DNA from: Bradyrhizobium niftali
Lineage (GTDB): Bacteria > Pseudomonadota > Alphaproteobacteria > Rhizobiales > Xanthobacteraceae
Assembly (NCBI RefSeq): GCF_004571025.1
Contig: NZ_SPQT01000033.1
Span: forward strand, 50,182-114,181
DNA: 64,000 bases
Direction: 5' to 3'
Positions 19,546 through 26,975 of this stretch are shown here, one piece after another (positions within the stretch are counted from its first letter, which is position 1; each line of letters starts with the position of its first letter). Made by a program: the position numbers and the translations under genes. The notes beneath the pieces are model-generated. The model was not told where the DNA came from. It saw nothing but the letters and a program-made list of their open reading frames with translations, and did no database searches.

Positions 19546-19812
19546 CTACCGCGCCAGCTCGTACGGCCCGCCCTTTTTCAGGGCGCCTTGATAGGCGGGA
19601 CGCGCGTGGATGCGCTTGAGGAACGCCATCGCCTTGCGATGGCCCTGCTCCAGCCCGCCCTTGCGCGGCTTCGAGCGGGAAGCTCATCTGGATGTCGGCC
19701 GCGGTGAACTCGTTGCCGGCGAACCACTCGCTCTTCGCAAGCGGCCTTCCCAGTAATCCATTTGAGCTGTGGATTGACCAGCGCGGTCAGCGCCTGGTTC
19801 GAGACCTTGCGC
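19546..19812 (-). pseudogene. Truncated, frameshifted duplicate of the glutathione S-transferase gene
   Basis: This stretch aligns without long gaps to 21271-21550, the 3' 280 bases of the intact GST gene on the same strand. By eye it is well over 80% identical. Three deletions (5, 1 and 7 bases) break the frame; they lie near 19660, 19743 and 19763. The stop (GGPYELAR then TAG) matches GGPYQVGR then stop in the intact gene. At 19812 the similarity ends abruptly and the upstream region of the MFS gene begins. It therefore encodes no functional protein. Confidence 0.92.
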
Positions 19813-19867
19813 CCGCTGCCACGCGTGCTACCACCGCGCAGCTTCAGAAACTGCCGGGGAAACGCAC

Positions 19868-21163
19868 ATGACCACAGCCGATCCGAACCGGCGCATCGAA
19901 CGCGCCGAGATCGAGGATACCAGCCTTCTCGCCTTCTATCGCGACATGAACGCGCCGGAGCGGCGGACGTTCTGGGCCTGCGCGGCGGGCTGGGCGCTCG
20001 ACGGCATGGACTTCATGATCTATCCGCTGGTGATCGGCACCATCATCGCGCTGTGGAAGGTCGACGCGGCCTCGGCAGGTCTCGCCGGCACCGTGACGCT
20101 GCTGGCCTCTGCGATCGGCGGCTGGCTTGGCGGCTACCTCTCCGACCATATCGGACGGGTCAGGACGCTTCAGATCACCATCATCTGGTTCTCGTTCTTC
20201 TCGCTGGTCTGCGCCGTCGTGCAGAATTTCGACCAGCTCCTGATTGCACGCGCCGTGCTCGGCCTCGGCTTCGGCGGCGAGTGGGCGGCGGGCGCCGTGC
20301 TGATGGGCGAGGCGATCCGGCCGCAATATCGCGGACGCGCGGTCGGCTCGGTGCAATCGGGCTGGGCGGTCGGCTGGGGTCTCGCCGTGCTGTCGCAGGC
20401 GATCCTGTTCTCGGTCTTGCCGGCCGAGACGGCATGGCGCTGGATGTTCGTGATCGGCGCGCTGCCGGCGCTGCTGGTGTTCTACATCCGCCGCTCTGTC
20501 ACCGAGCCCGAGATCGCGGCTGAAGCCCGCGCCAAGCAGGCCGCGAGCGGCGATCGTCCGGCGATCTGGGAAATCTTCTCCGGCCCGGTCCTGAAGACCA
20601 CGATCCTGGCCTCGTTGATGGCGACGGGCTGCCAGGGCGGCTACTACGCCGTCACCTTCTGGGTGCCGCAGTTCCTGACCAAGGAGCGGCACCTGTCGAT
20701 CGTCGGTTCGACCGGCTATCTCTCGACGCTGATCATCGGCTCCTTCATCGGCTACCTCGTCGGCGCCTGGCTCGCGGACCGCATCGGCAGGCGCAATCTG
20801 TTCCTGATCTTCTCGATCGGCGCGATGGCCGTGGTGCTGCTCTACACGCAGCTGCCGCTGACCAACGAGATCCTGTGGGTGCTCGGCTTCCCGCTGGGCT
20901 TCTTCGCCTCGGGCTATTTCTCCGGCATCGGCGCGTTTCTCACCGAACTCTATCCGACGCGGCTGCGCGGCTCCGGCCAGGGCTTCTGCTACAATTTCGG
21001 CCGCGGCATCGGCGCGCTGTTTCCGTTCCTCGTCGGTGCGCTGTCGGCAACGACGTCGCTTGCGAACGCGATCGCGATGTTTGCGGTGGTGGCCTACGCG
21101 CTGTTCTTCATCGCCGCGTTTGCGCTGCCGGAGACGCGCGGTCGCGTGCTGCACGCGGACTGA
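19868..21163 (+). CDS. MFS transporter, metabolite:H+ symporter type
   Basis: 431 residues, twelve predicted membrane segments. The start WALDGMDFMIYPLVIGTI carries the aspartate in TM1 typical of the sialate/aromatic-acid symporter branches. The loop 2-3 motif is GGYLSDHIGRVRTL and the loop 8-9 motif is GAWLADRIGRRNLF. The signature GRAVLGLGFGGEWAAGAVLMGE is also seen in TM4. It probably takes up an organic acid with protons; the substrate is open. It is bracketed by a decayed GST copy upstream and the intact GST gene downstream, as if it arrived by a duplication or insertion event. Confidence 0.9.
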   Translation: MTTADPNRRIERAEIEDTSLLAFYRDMNAPERRTFWACAAGWALDGMDFMIYPLVIGTIIALWKVDAASAGLAGTVTLLASAIGGWLGGYLSDHIGRVRTLQITIIWFSFFSLVCAVVQNFDQLLIARAVLGLGFGGEWAAGAVLMGEAIRPQYRGRAVGSVQSGWAVGWGLAVLSQAILFSVLPAETAWRWMFVIGALPALLVFYIRRSVTEPEIAAEARAKQAASGDRPAIWEIFSGPVLKTTILASLMATGCQGGYYAVTFWVPQFLTKERHLSIVGSTGYLSTLIIGSFIGYLVGAWLADRIGRRNLFLIFSIGAMAVVLLYTQLPLTNEILWVLGFPLGFFASGYFSGIGAFLTELYPTRLRGSGQGFCYNFGRGIGALFPFLVGALSATTSLANAIAMFAVVAYALFFIAAFALPETRGRVLHAD

Positions 21164-21171
21164 CTGCTCGG

Positions 21172-21261
21172 CGTCATCCCGGGGCGGCTCGAGGAGCCGA
21201 ACTCTCGAGATTGTGGCGCGAGATTCCGGGTTCGGTGCTGCGCACCGCCCCGGAATGACGG
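21172..21261. repeat. Palindromic intergenic repeat, family B copy 2
   Basis: Outer arms CGTCATCCCGGGGCGG and CCGCCCCGGAATGACG; internal GATTCCGGGTTCGG. It lies nine bases beyond the stop codon of the GST gene, in the same relative place as copy 1 has to the GST remnant. Confidence 0.85.
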
Positions 21262-21270
21262 CAGAGTGGC

Positions 21271-21936
21271 TTACCGCCCTACCTGGTACGGCCCGCCTTT
21301 TTCCAGCGCCCTGGCGTAGGCCGGCCGCGCATGGATGCGCTCCAGAAATGCCATCGCCTTGGGATGGCCCTGCTCCAGCCCGCCGCGCGCTTGCGCGGCT
21401 TCGAGCGGGAAGCTCATCTGGATGTCGGCTGCGGTGAACTCGTTGCCGGCGAACCACTCGCTCTTGGCAAGCTCGCCTTCCCAGTAATCCATGTGCTGCT
21501 TGAGCTGTGGATTGACCAGCGCGGTGAGCGCCTGGTTCGAGACCTTGCGCACCAGCGGACGAAGCAGCGCCGGCGCACGCTTCGGCATCAGCGTGAACAG
21601 CAGCTTGAGCAGCAGCGGCTGCATCGCCGAGCCTTCCGCGTAGTGCAGCCAGTAGGTGAAGCGCAGGCGCTCGGGCGTGTTCGGCGGCGGGATCAGCCGG
21701 CCGTTGCCGTAGGTGGCGATGAGATATTCGATGATCGCACCGGATTCCGCGATGGTGTTGCCGTTGTCGGTGATGACGGGCGACTTGCCGAGCGGATGGA
21801 TGGCGCGCAGCTCCTTCGGCGCGCGCATGTCCGGCTGGCGCTGATAGCGCACGATCTCGTAAGGCACGCCCAACTCCTCGAGCAGCCAAAGCACGCGCTG
21901 CGAGCGGGAATTGTTGAGGTGATGGACGGTCAGCAT
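21271..21936 (-). CDS. Glutathione S-transferase
   Basis: 221 residues. The N-terminal thioredoxin-like domain (MLTVHHLNNSRSQRVLWLLEELGVPYEIV) has the Ser expected at the glutathione thiolate position. HPLGKSPVITDNG carries the cis-proline region, and NTIAESGAIIEYL the glutathione gamma-glutamyl site. An all-helical C-terminal domain follows. It conjugates or otherwise uses glutathione in the cytoplasm. The 3' third is duplicated as a pseudogene 1.5 kb away. It is divergent from the DUF2239 gene. Confidence 0.94.
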   Translation of the reverse strand: MLTVHHLNNSRSQRVLWLLEELGVPYEIVRYQRQPDMRAPKELRAIHPLGKSPVITDNGNTIAESGAIIEYLIATYGNGRLIPPPNTPERLRFTYWLHYAEGSAMQPLLLKLLFTLMPKRAPALLRPLVRKVSNQALTALVNPQLKQHMDYWEGELAKSEWFAGNEFTAADIQMSFPLEAAQARGGLEQGHPKAMAFLERIHARPAYARALEKGGPYQVGR

Positions 21937-22025
21937 CGGTGGGGTCCCCAGGCTAGGCGTGGTCGGTTGGCCGCGTTCGTGCCAGCCCGGGAACGCAATG
22001 TCGAGCCATCCGGACGGATATTTTC

Positions 22026-22065
22026 ACCCGGGTATATTGACGTGAGCAATTTACCCGGGTATTAA
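22026..22065 (+). promoter_or_regulatory. Promoter of the DUF2239 gene with two ACCCGGGT operator-like boxes
   Basis: TTGACG (22037-22042), 17 bases, TATTAA (22060-22065) form a near-ideal sigma-70 promoter, with a start expected near 22072 and a leader of about 19 bases. Two perfect palindromes ACCCGGGT lie at 22026-22033, just upstream of the -35, and at 22053-22060, overlapping the -10. They are 27 bases apart centre to centre. This layout fits a repressor bound at both boxes. Confidence 0.72.
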
Positions 22066-22090
22066 ACGGCCAACGTCATCAATTTTGGCA

Positions 22091-22681
22091 ATGATTCCAA
22101 TGCAAAGGACTTTCACAGCTTTCCAGGGCCAGCGCCGCCTGGCGTCCGGGCCGGCAGGAGAGGTCGCGCTGGTCGTCAAGCGGATCGCGCCGCCGCCGGA
22201 CGAGCCCATCATCATCTTCGAGGACTCGACGGGCCGATCGATCGACTTCGATCTGCGCGGCGGGGACCGCGAGGTGCTGGCGCGGGTGACGAAGCTCGTC
22301 CCGCCCCCGGTGGAGGAGACCGCACCGCCGGCCGAGCCGCGCGGGCGCGGCCGGCCGAAGCTCGGCGTGGTCGCGCGCGAGGTGACGCTGCTTCCGCGGC
22401 ACTGGGAGTGGCTCAACGCGCAGCCGGGCGGCGCCTCGGTCGCGCTGCGCAAACTCGTCGACGAGGCAAGGCGTGCCAGCGGCGACAAGGACCGCGAGCG
22501 GCAGGCGCGCGATGCGGCCTATCACTTCATGTCGACCATGGCGGGCAACCTGCCGCAGTTCGAGGAAGCCTCACGGGCATTGTTCGCGGATGACCGGCGG
22601 CGCTTCACCGGGCTGATCGCGGACTGGCCGACTGATATCCGCGACCACATCGTCAAGCTCGCCTACAGCGACCGCGCGTAA
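22091..22681 (+). CDS. DUF2239 family protein, possible DNA-binding protein
   Basis: 196 residues from ATG 22091; ATG 22100 or TTG 22085 are possible, and no clear ribosome site decides. The N-terminal 70 residues are a compact beta-rich segment (FEDSTGRSIDFDLRGG). A proline-rich linker leads into PRGRGRPKLG (83-92), which matches an AT-hook core (RGRP). The segment from REVTLLPRHWEWL to SVALRKLVDEARR (97-128) has the strand-helix-helix pattern of a ribbon-helix-helix domain. The C-terminal 60 residues are helical (HFMSTMAGNLPQFEEASRALFADD). The family call is from recognition of the conserved blocks; DNA binding is my inference. Confidence 0.85.
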   Translation: MIPMQRTFTAFQGQRRLASGPAGEVALVVKRIAPPPDEPIIIFEDSTGRSIDFDLRGGDREVLARVTKLVPPPVEETAPPAEPRGRGRPKLGVVAREVTLLPRHWEWLNAQPGGASVALRKLVDEARRASGDKDRERQARDAAYHFMSTMAGNLPQFEEASRALFADDRRRFTGLIADWPTDIRDHIVKLAYSDRA

Positions 22682-22770
22682 ACCGCGCGGCGCTTTCTCT
22701 CAACCCTATCGACGCCGAAGCCGCGCCTCGCGCGGCAACGGCTTCGCATGCCCTGATGAAAGGCCAATCC

Positions 22771-24120
22771 ATGTCCGCCGCCACGCCGCTCTGGACGACA
22801 TTCCTCCGCTTCCTCGCACCCCTGATGCTGAGCAACGCACTGCAATCGTTGTTCGGCACCGTCAGCAACGTCTATCTCGGCCAGATGATCGGCGTCGACG
22901 CACTCGCGGCGGTCTCGGCGTTCTTCCCGGTGATGTTCTTCCTGTTCGCCTTCGTCATGGGCCTGAGCACCGGCGCCACCGTGCTGATCGGCCAGGCGTT
23001 CGGCGCCGGTGAACATGGCCGCATCAAAATCGTTGTCGGCACGACGCTCGCGGTCGGCCTGCTGCTCTCGATCTCGATTGCACTGGTCGGCGGCCTGTTC
23101 AGCCGGCCATTGATGATGGCGCTCGCGACGCCCGCGGACATTCTCGACCAGGCCTCCGCTTATGCGCGCATCATGCTGCTGACGATGCCGCTCGGCTTCG
23201 TCTTCCTGCTGATGACGGCGATGATCCGCGGTGTCGGCGATGGGCTGACGCCTCTGCTGGCGCTGGCGTTGTCGACCGCGATCGGCCTGATCCTGACGCC
23301 GATGCTGATCCGCGGCGCGTTCGGATTGCCGGCGGCCGGCATCGCCAGCCCGGCATGGGCGGCCGCGATCGCCAACGCGCTGACGCTGATTGCGCTCGCC
23401 GTCTATCTGCGGCGAAAGCAGCATGCGCTTGCTCCTGATGCCGCGCTGCTGCGTCATCTGCGGCTCAACGGATCCGTGCTCGGCAAGATTCTCGGCATCG
23501 GACTGCCGAGCGCGATCGGCATGGTGGTGATGGCGATCGCGGAGCTCGTGCTGCTCGGGCTCGTCAACGGCTTTGGCTCCGACGCCACCGCCGCCTATGG
23601 TGCCGTCAACCAGGTGATGGGCTATACGCAGTTCACGGCGATGTCGATCTCGATCGCGGTCTCGATCCTCGGCGCGCAGGCCGTCGGCGGCGGCGACAGG
23701 GCCCGGCTCGACGGCATCGTGCGTACCGGCCTCGCGTTCAACCTCGTCCTGACCGGCGGCCTCGTGGCGCTGATCTATCTCGCGCCACGCGCCGTGCTCG
23801 GCGTCTTCATCACCGACGGCGCCGTGCTCGATCTGGCGAAGGAGTTGCTCACCATCGCCTTGTGGAGCTCGGTGCCGTTCGGCCTGGCAACGGTGTTTTC
23901 CGGCGCCATGCGCGCCGCCGGCGTGGCGCTGACGCCGATGCTGCTCTCGATCTTCGCGATTCTCGCGATCGAGCTGCCGGCTGCGGTCATCCTGAGCCGC
24001 ACGATTGGCCTGAAGGGCGTATGGGCCGCCTATCCGATCGTGTTCTGCGCCATGTTCGTTTTGCAGATGGGCTATTACCTCCTGGTGTGGCGCCGGCGGG
24101 CAATCCGTCGTCTGATCTGA
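22771..24120 (+). CDS. MATE family efflux transporter
   Basis: 449 residues from ATG 22771, which has AAAGG eight bases upstream; an ATG at 22756 is less well placed. Twelve hydrophobic segments form two similar halves. The N-half opening LRFLAPLMLSNALQSLFGTVSNVYLGQMIG and FVMGLSTGATVLIGQAFGAG are typical MATE blocks; the matching C-half block is SIAVSILGAQAVGGGD. It exports organic cations or drugs with a Na+ or H+ gradient. It lies 75 bases after DUF2239 (from its ATG to the previous stop is 89 bases), so read-through from that promoter is possible. Confidence 0.94.
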   Translation: MSAATPLWTTFLRFLAPLMLSNALQSLFGTVSNVYLGQMIGVDALAAVSAFFPVMFFLFAFVMGLSTGATVLIGQAFGAGEHGRIKIVVGTTLAVGLLLSISIALVGGLFSRPLMMALATPADILDQASAYARIMLLTMPLGFVFLLMTAMIRGVGDGLTPLLALALSTAIGLILTPMLIRGAFGLPAAGIASPAWAAAIANALTLIALAVYLRRKQHALAPDAALLRHLRLNGSVLGKILGIGLPSAIGMVVMAIAELVLLGLVNGFGSDATAAYGAVNQVMGYTQFTAMSISIAVSILGAQAVGGGDRARLDGIVRTGLAFNLVLTGGLVALIYLAPRAVLGVFITDGAVLDLAKELLTIALWSSVPFGLATVFSGAMRAAGVALTPMLLSIFAILAIELPAAVILSRTIGLKGVWAAYPIVFCAMFVLQMGYYLLVWRRRAIRRLI

Positions 24121-24226
24121 CCGGATCATCAAGGTATTATGACCATCATTAAACGGTGGACCCGTGGCGCGCCGTGCGCCACAATGGATGAAAAGCCAGA
24201 TCAAAAGTCAGGTCAGGGAGAACGAT

Positions 24227-24835
24227 TTGACCCGCACCGCCCCGCAGTTCCTGTTCGATTTCGGCAGCCCGAACGCCTATCTCAGCCACCTGGCGATCCC
24301 GGCGATCGAGCAGCGCATCGGCGTCAAATTCGAATATGTGCCGATCCTGCTCGGCGGCATCTTCAAGTCGACCAACAACAGGTCGCCGGCCGAGACGCTC
24401 GCCGGCGTCAAGAACAAGCGCGAATTCCAGGCGGTCGAGACCGAACGCTTCATCAAGCGATTCAAGGTCCAGCCTTACGTCTTCAACCCGCACTTCCCCG
24501 TCAACACGCTGAACCTGATGCGCACCGCGATCGCGGCGCAGCTCGAGGGCGTGTTCGAGACATATGTCGAGGCCGCCTTCCACCACATGTGGCGCGAGCC
24601 GAAGAAGATGGACGACCCTGAAATCGCGGCGAAGGCGCTGGCGTCCTCCGGCCTCGATGCGCAAAAGCTGTTCGCGCGCGCCCAGGAGCCCGAGGTGAAG
24701 GGCAAGCTGATCAAGAACACCGAGGAGGCGGTCGCGCGCGGCGCGTTCGGCTCGCCGACCTTCTTCGTCGGCAACGAGATGTTTTTTGGCAAGGAGCAGC
24801 TGCGCGAGGTCGAGGAGATGGTATCGGGAAAGTGA
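24227..24835 (+). CDS. 2-hydroxychromene-2-carboxylate isomerase-like, DsbA/GST-kappa family
   Basis: 202 residues from TTG 24227, chosen because AGGGAG (24215-24220) lies six bases upstream and the length fits. ATG 24188 and GTG 24164 are upstream options. The thioredoxin-like core begins FLFDFGSPNAYLSHLAIP with the Ser that binds the glutathione sulphur in this family. The helical insertion and the closing GAFGSPTFFVGNEMFFGKEQL block are standard. HCCA isomerases act in naphthalene breakdown, but most homologues like this one have unknown substrates. No aromatic degradation genes are adjacent. Confidence 0.9.
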   Translation: MTRTAPQFLFDFGSPNAYLSHLAIPAIEQRIGVKFEYVPILLGGIFKSTNNRSPAETLAGVKNKREFQAVETERFIKRFKVQPYVFNPHFPVNTLNLMRTAIAAQLEGVFETYVEAAFHHMWREPKKMDDPEIAAKALASSGLDAQKLFARAQEPEVKGKLIKNTEEAVARGAFGSPTFFVGNEMFFGKEQLREVEEMVSGK

Positions 24836-24870
24836 TTCCCCGATCGTGCGCGGAACGAGCAATCTCCTCA

Positions 24871-25033
24871 CCGTCGTCCTGGCCTAGTGCGCAATTGCGC
24901 ACGGGAACCAGGACCCATAACCACCAAAGGTTATTGATGTGACGGGCTGTAGCTCCAACTTGTCCGACAACATGCAGTCGGGGTAATGGTTTCTGGCTCC
25001 CGTGCGCAATTGCGCACTAGGCCAGGACGACGG
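24871..25033. repeat. Large near-perfect inverted repeat (family A-related)
   Basis: Two 39-base arms, 24871-24909 and 24995-25033, are inverted copies with one mismatch and an 85-base centre. Each arm contains the self-complementary GTGCGCAATTGCGCAC, which also occurs at 62489-62506 inside another repeat. The centre contains CCAGGACCCATAACCACC, the family A core. The right arm ends 27 bases before the ketopantoate reductase ATG. Confidence 0.9.
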
Positions 25034-25060
25034 CAAAGAAGAAACAACAAGGACAATCCC

Positions 25061-25984
25061 ATGCGTATCCTCGTGGTCGGCGCCGGCGCCATTGGCGGCT
25101 ATTTTGGTGGCAGGCTGTTGCAGGCCGGCCGCGACGTCACCTTCCTGGTCCGGCCGCGCCGCGCCGCCGAGCTGGCGAGCGCCGGCCTCGTCATCAAGAG
25201 CCCGAACGGCGACGTGACGCTGAAGGCTCCGCCGACGGTCGAGGCCGACAAGCTCAAGGACAAGTTCGACGTCGTGCTCTTGAGCTGCAAGGCGTTCGAT
25301 CTCGACGATGCCATCAAGTCGTTCGCAGCGGCGGTCGGGCCTGATACGGCGATCATTCCGATGCTGAACGGCATGAAGCATCTCGACACGCTCGATGCCA
25401 GGTTCGGCAAGGAGCGCGTGCTCGGCGGGCTCTGCGCCATCGCGGCGACCTTGAACGAGAAGCGCGAGGTGGTGCAGCTCCAGCCGATGCAGGCGATCAG
25501 CTACGGCGAGCGCGACGGCAAGCCGTCCGACCGGGTCAAGGCGATCGACGAAGCCTTCAAGAGCGGCATCGTTGGTGCCACGGCCAGCCAGAACATCATG
25601 CAGGACATGTGGGAGAAGTGGGTGTTCCTCTCCTCGCTCGCGGCCTCCACCAGCCTGATGCGCACCTCCGTCGGCAACATTCTCGCCGCGCCCGGCGGCC
25701 GGGACTTTTTGCTGGGCATGCTGGATGAGACCAGCGCGATCGCCACCGCGTCAGGCTATCCGCCGGGTGGCCCGTTCTTCGAGCGGGTGAAGGGCAACCT
25801 CACCACCGAGGGCTCGCCGATGACGGCGTCGATGTTCCGCGACATCAAGGCCGGCCTGCCGGTCGAGGCCGATCACGTCATCGGCGATCTCATCGCACGC
25901 GGCGATGCCGCCAAGGTGCCGGTGCCGAAGCTGCGCATCGCGTATACGCATTTGAAGGCGTATGAGAAGCAGCGGGCGGGGTAG
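25061..25984 (+). CDS. 2-dehydropantoate 2-reductase family protein
   Basis: 307 residues from ATG 25061, with AAGGA upstream; the in-frame GTG-like upstream extension lies in the inverted repeat and is rejected. The Rossmann motif is GAGAIGGYFGGRL (7-19). LSCKAFDL carries the conserved lysine region, NGMKHLD follows, and the C-terminal helical domain has SMFRDIKAGLPVEADHVIGDL with the catalytic lysine. Members reduce 2-dehydropantoate with NADPH for CoA synthesis, but rhizobia hold several paralogues, so I do not assign panE. Confidence 0.9.
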   Translation: MRILVVGAGAIGGYFGGRLLQAGRDVTFLVRPRRAAELASAGLVIKSPNGDVTLKAPPTVEADKLKDKFDVVLLSCKAFDLDDAIKSFAAAVGPDTAIIPMLNGMKHLDTLDARFGKERVLGGLCAIAATLNEKREVVQLQPMQAISYGERDGKPSDRVKAIDEAFKSGIVGATASQNIMQDMWEKWVFLSSLAASTSLMRTSVGNILAAPGGRDFLLGMLDETSAIATASGYPPGGPFFERVKGNLTTEGSPMTASMFRDIKAGLPVEADHVIGDLIARGDAAKVPVPKLRIAYTHLKAYEKQRAG

Positions 25985-26003
25985 CGGCCAGCCACGCGCT
26001 CGG

Positions 26004-26160
26004 TGTCGTCCCGGACAAGCGTAAGCGCAGATCCGGGATCCATAACCACAAGATTACATCGTACGCGAAGTCGTCACTCCGAGTCCCCGTAACCACGTCT
26101 TCCTGTGGTTATGGGTCCCGTATCTGCGCGCGCTTGTGGCGCGCTTGTCCGGGACGACGG
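26004..26160. repeat. Palindromic intergenic repeat, family A copy 2
   Basis: Outer arms TGTCGTCCCGGACAAGCG and CGCTTGTCCGGGACGACGG; inner arms GATCCATAACCACAAG and CCTGTGGTTATGGGTCCC. It fills the gap between two convergent genes. Confidence 0.88.
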
Positions 26161-26183
26161 TAGTGTTTGCAGCTATTCCCGCA

Positions 26184-26777
26184 CTACTGCAAATGCGCCA
26201 GATAATGCGCGACCGCCGTAATCTCTTCTTCGCTCATCGCATAGGCGACATCGGCCATCGCGGCGACGCCGCCGCCGACGCGCTGGCCGGCCTTGTAGTC
26301 GAAGAGCGCCTTCACGAGATATTCCTCGCGCTGACCTGCGAGGCGCGCGACGGCCTTGGTGCCCGCGTAGGTGTCCGTGTGGCATGAGGCACAGCGGCGG
26401 CCGGTGGCGACTTGTGCGCCTTTCTTCGACAGATCGGGGTCCTTGTCCTCCGGACCCTTCGGCGGCGCGAGCTGCGAAAAGTAAGCCCCCAGGCTGCGGA
26501 TGTCCTCGTTGCCGATCTCCTCGACGATCGGCTGCATCTGGTCGTTCTTGCGCGAGCCGGCGCGGAAGAACACGAGCTGCCATTGCAGGAATTGATCGGG
26601 CTGGCCTGCGAGCGAAGGAATGTTCTCGGTCTGCGAGATGCCGTTGTCGCCGTGACAGCCGGCGCAGGCGGCGGCCTTCTCCTTGATCGCCGCATTGTCG
26701 GCGGCGCTTGCGGAGAGGGCGCCGAGCGCGATGAGCGCAACCGTGCTGATTGCGTGCGAGATGAACTGCCGGGGCAT
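26184..26777 (-). CDS. Di-heme cytochrome c (c4-like)
   Basis: 197 residues with a signal peptide (1-25, ending LSASA). There are two c-type heme sites: CAGCH at 38-42 and CASCH at 129-133, each in its own domain. Distal methionines are likely in MQPIV and in AAMADVAYAMS. The two-domain layout matches the cytochrome c4 family, which carries electrons in the periplasm, often to oxidases. The gene lies downstream of the sorbosone-dehydrogenase-like gene on the same strand, about 200 bases apart with a repeat between, so functional pairing is possible but not shown. Confidence 0.94.
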   Translation of the reverse strand: MPRQFISHAISTVALIALGALSASAADNAAIKEKAAACAGCHGDNGISQTENIPSLAGQPDQFLQWQLVFFRAGSRKNDQMQPIVEEIGNEDIRSLGAYFSQLAPPKGPEDKDPDLSKKGAQVATGRRCASCHTDTYAGTKAVARLAGQREEYLVKALFDYKAGQRVGGGVAAMADVAYAMSEEEITAVAHYLAHLQ

Positions 26778-26802
26778 GGTGGGGATTCCGATCTATCGAA
26801 GT

Positions 26803-26908
26803 CGTCATTCCGGGGCGCGCCGCTTGGCGCGAGCCCGGAATCCATAACCACGAATCGGGGTTATGGGTTCCGGACTTGCGCGCAAGCGACGCGCAATCCG
26901 GAACGACA
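26803..26908. repeat. Palindromic intergenic repeat, family B copy 3
   Basis: GTCATTCCGGGGCGCGCC opens it, then CCCGGAATCCATAACCACG and GGGGTTATGGGTTCCGG, then GCGCAATCCGGAACGAC. It combines a family B end with a family A core (CCATAACCAC). Confidence 0.82.
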
Positions 26909-26975
26909 GCATTGGACTGTGAAAATGAACGAGGCTGCGGCCGTCACCCGGTCGCAGCCCCGTTATCGTGTCGCG

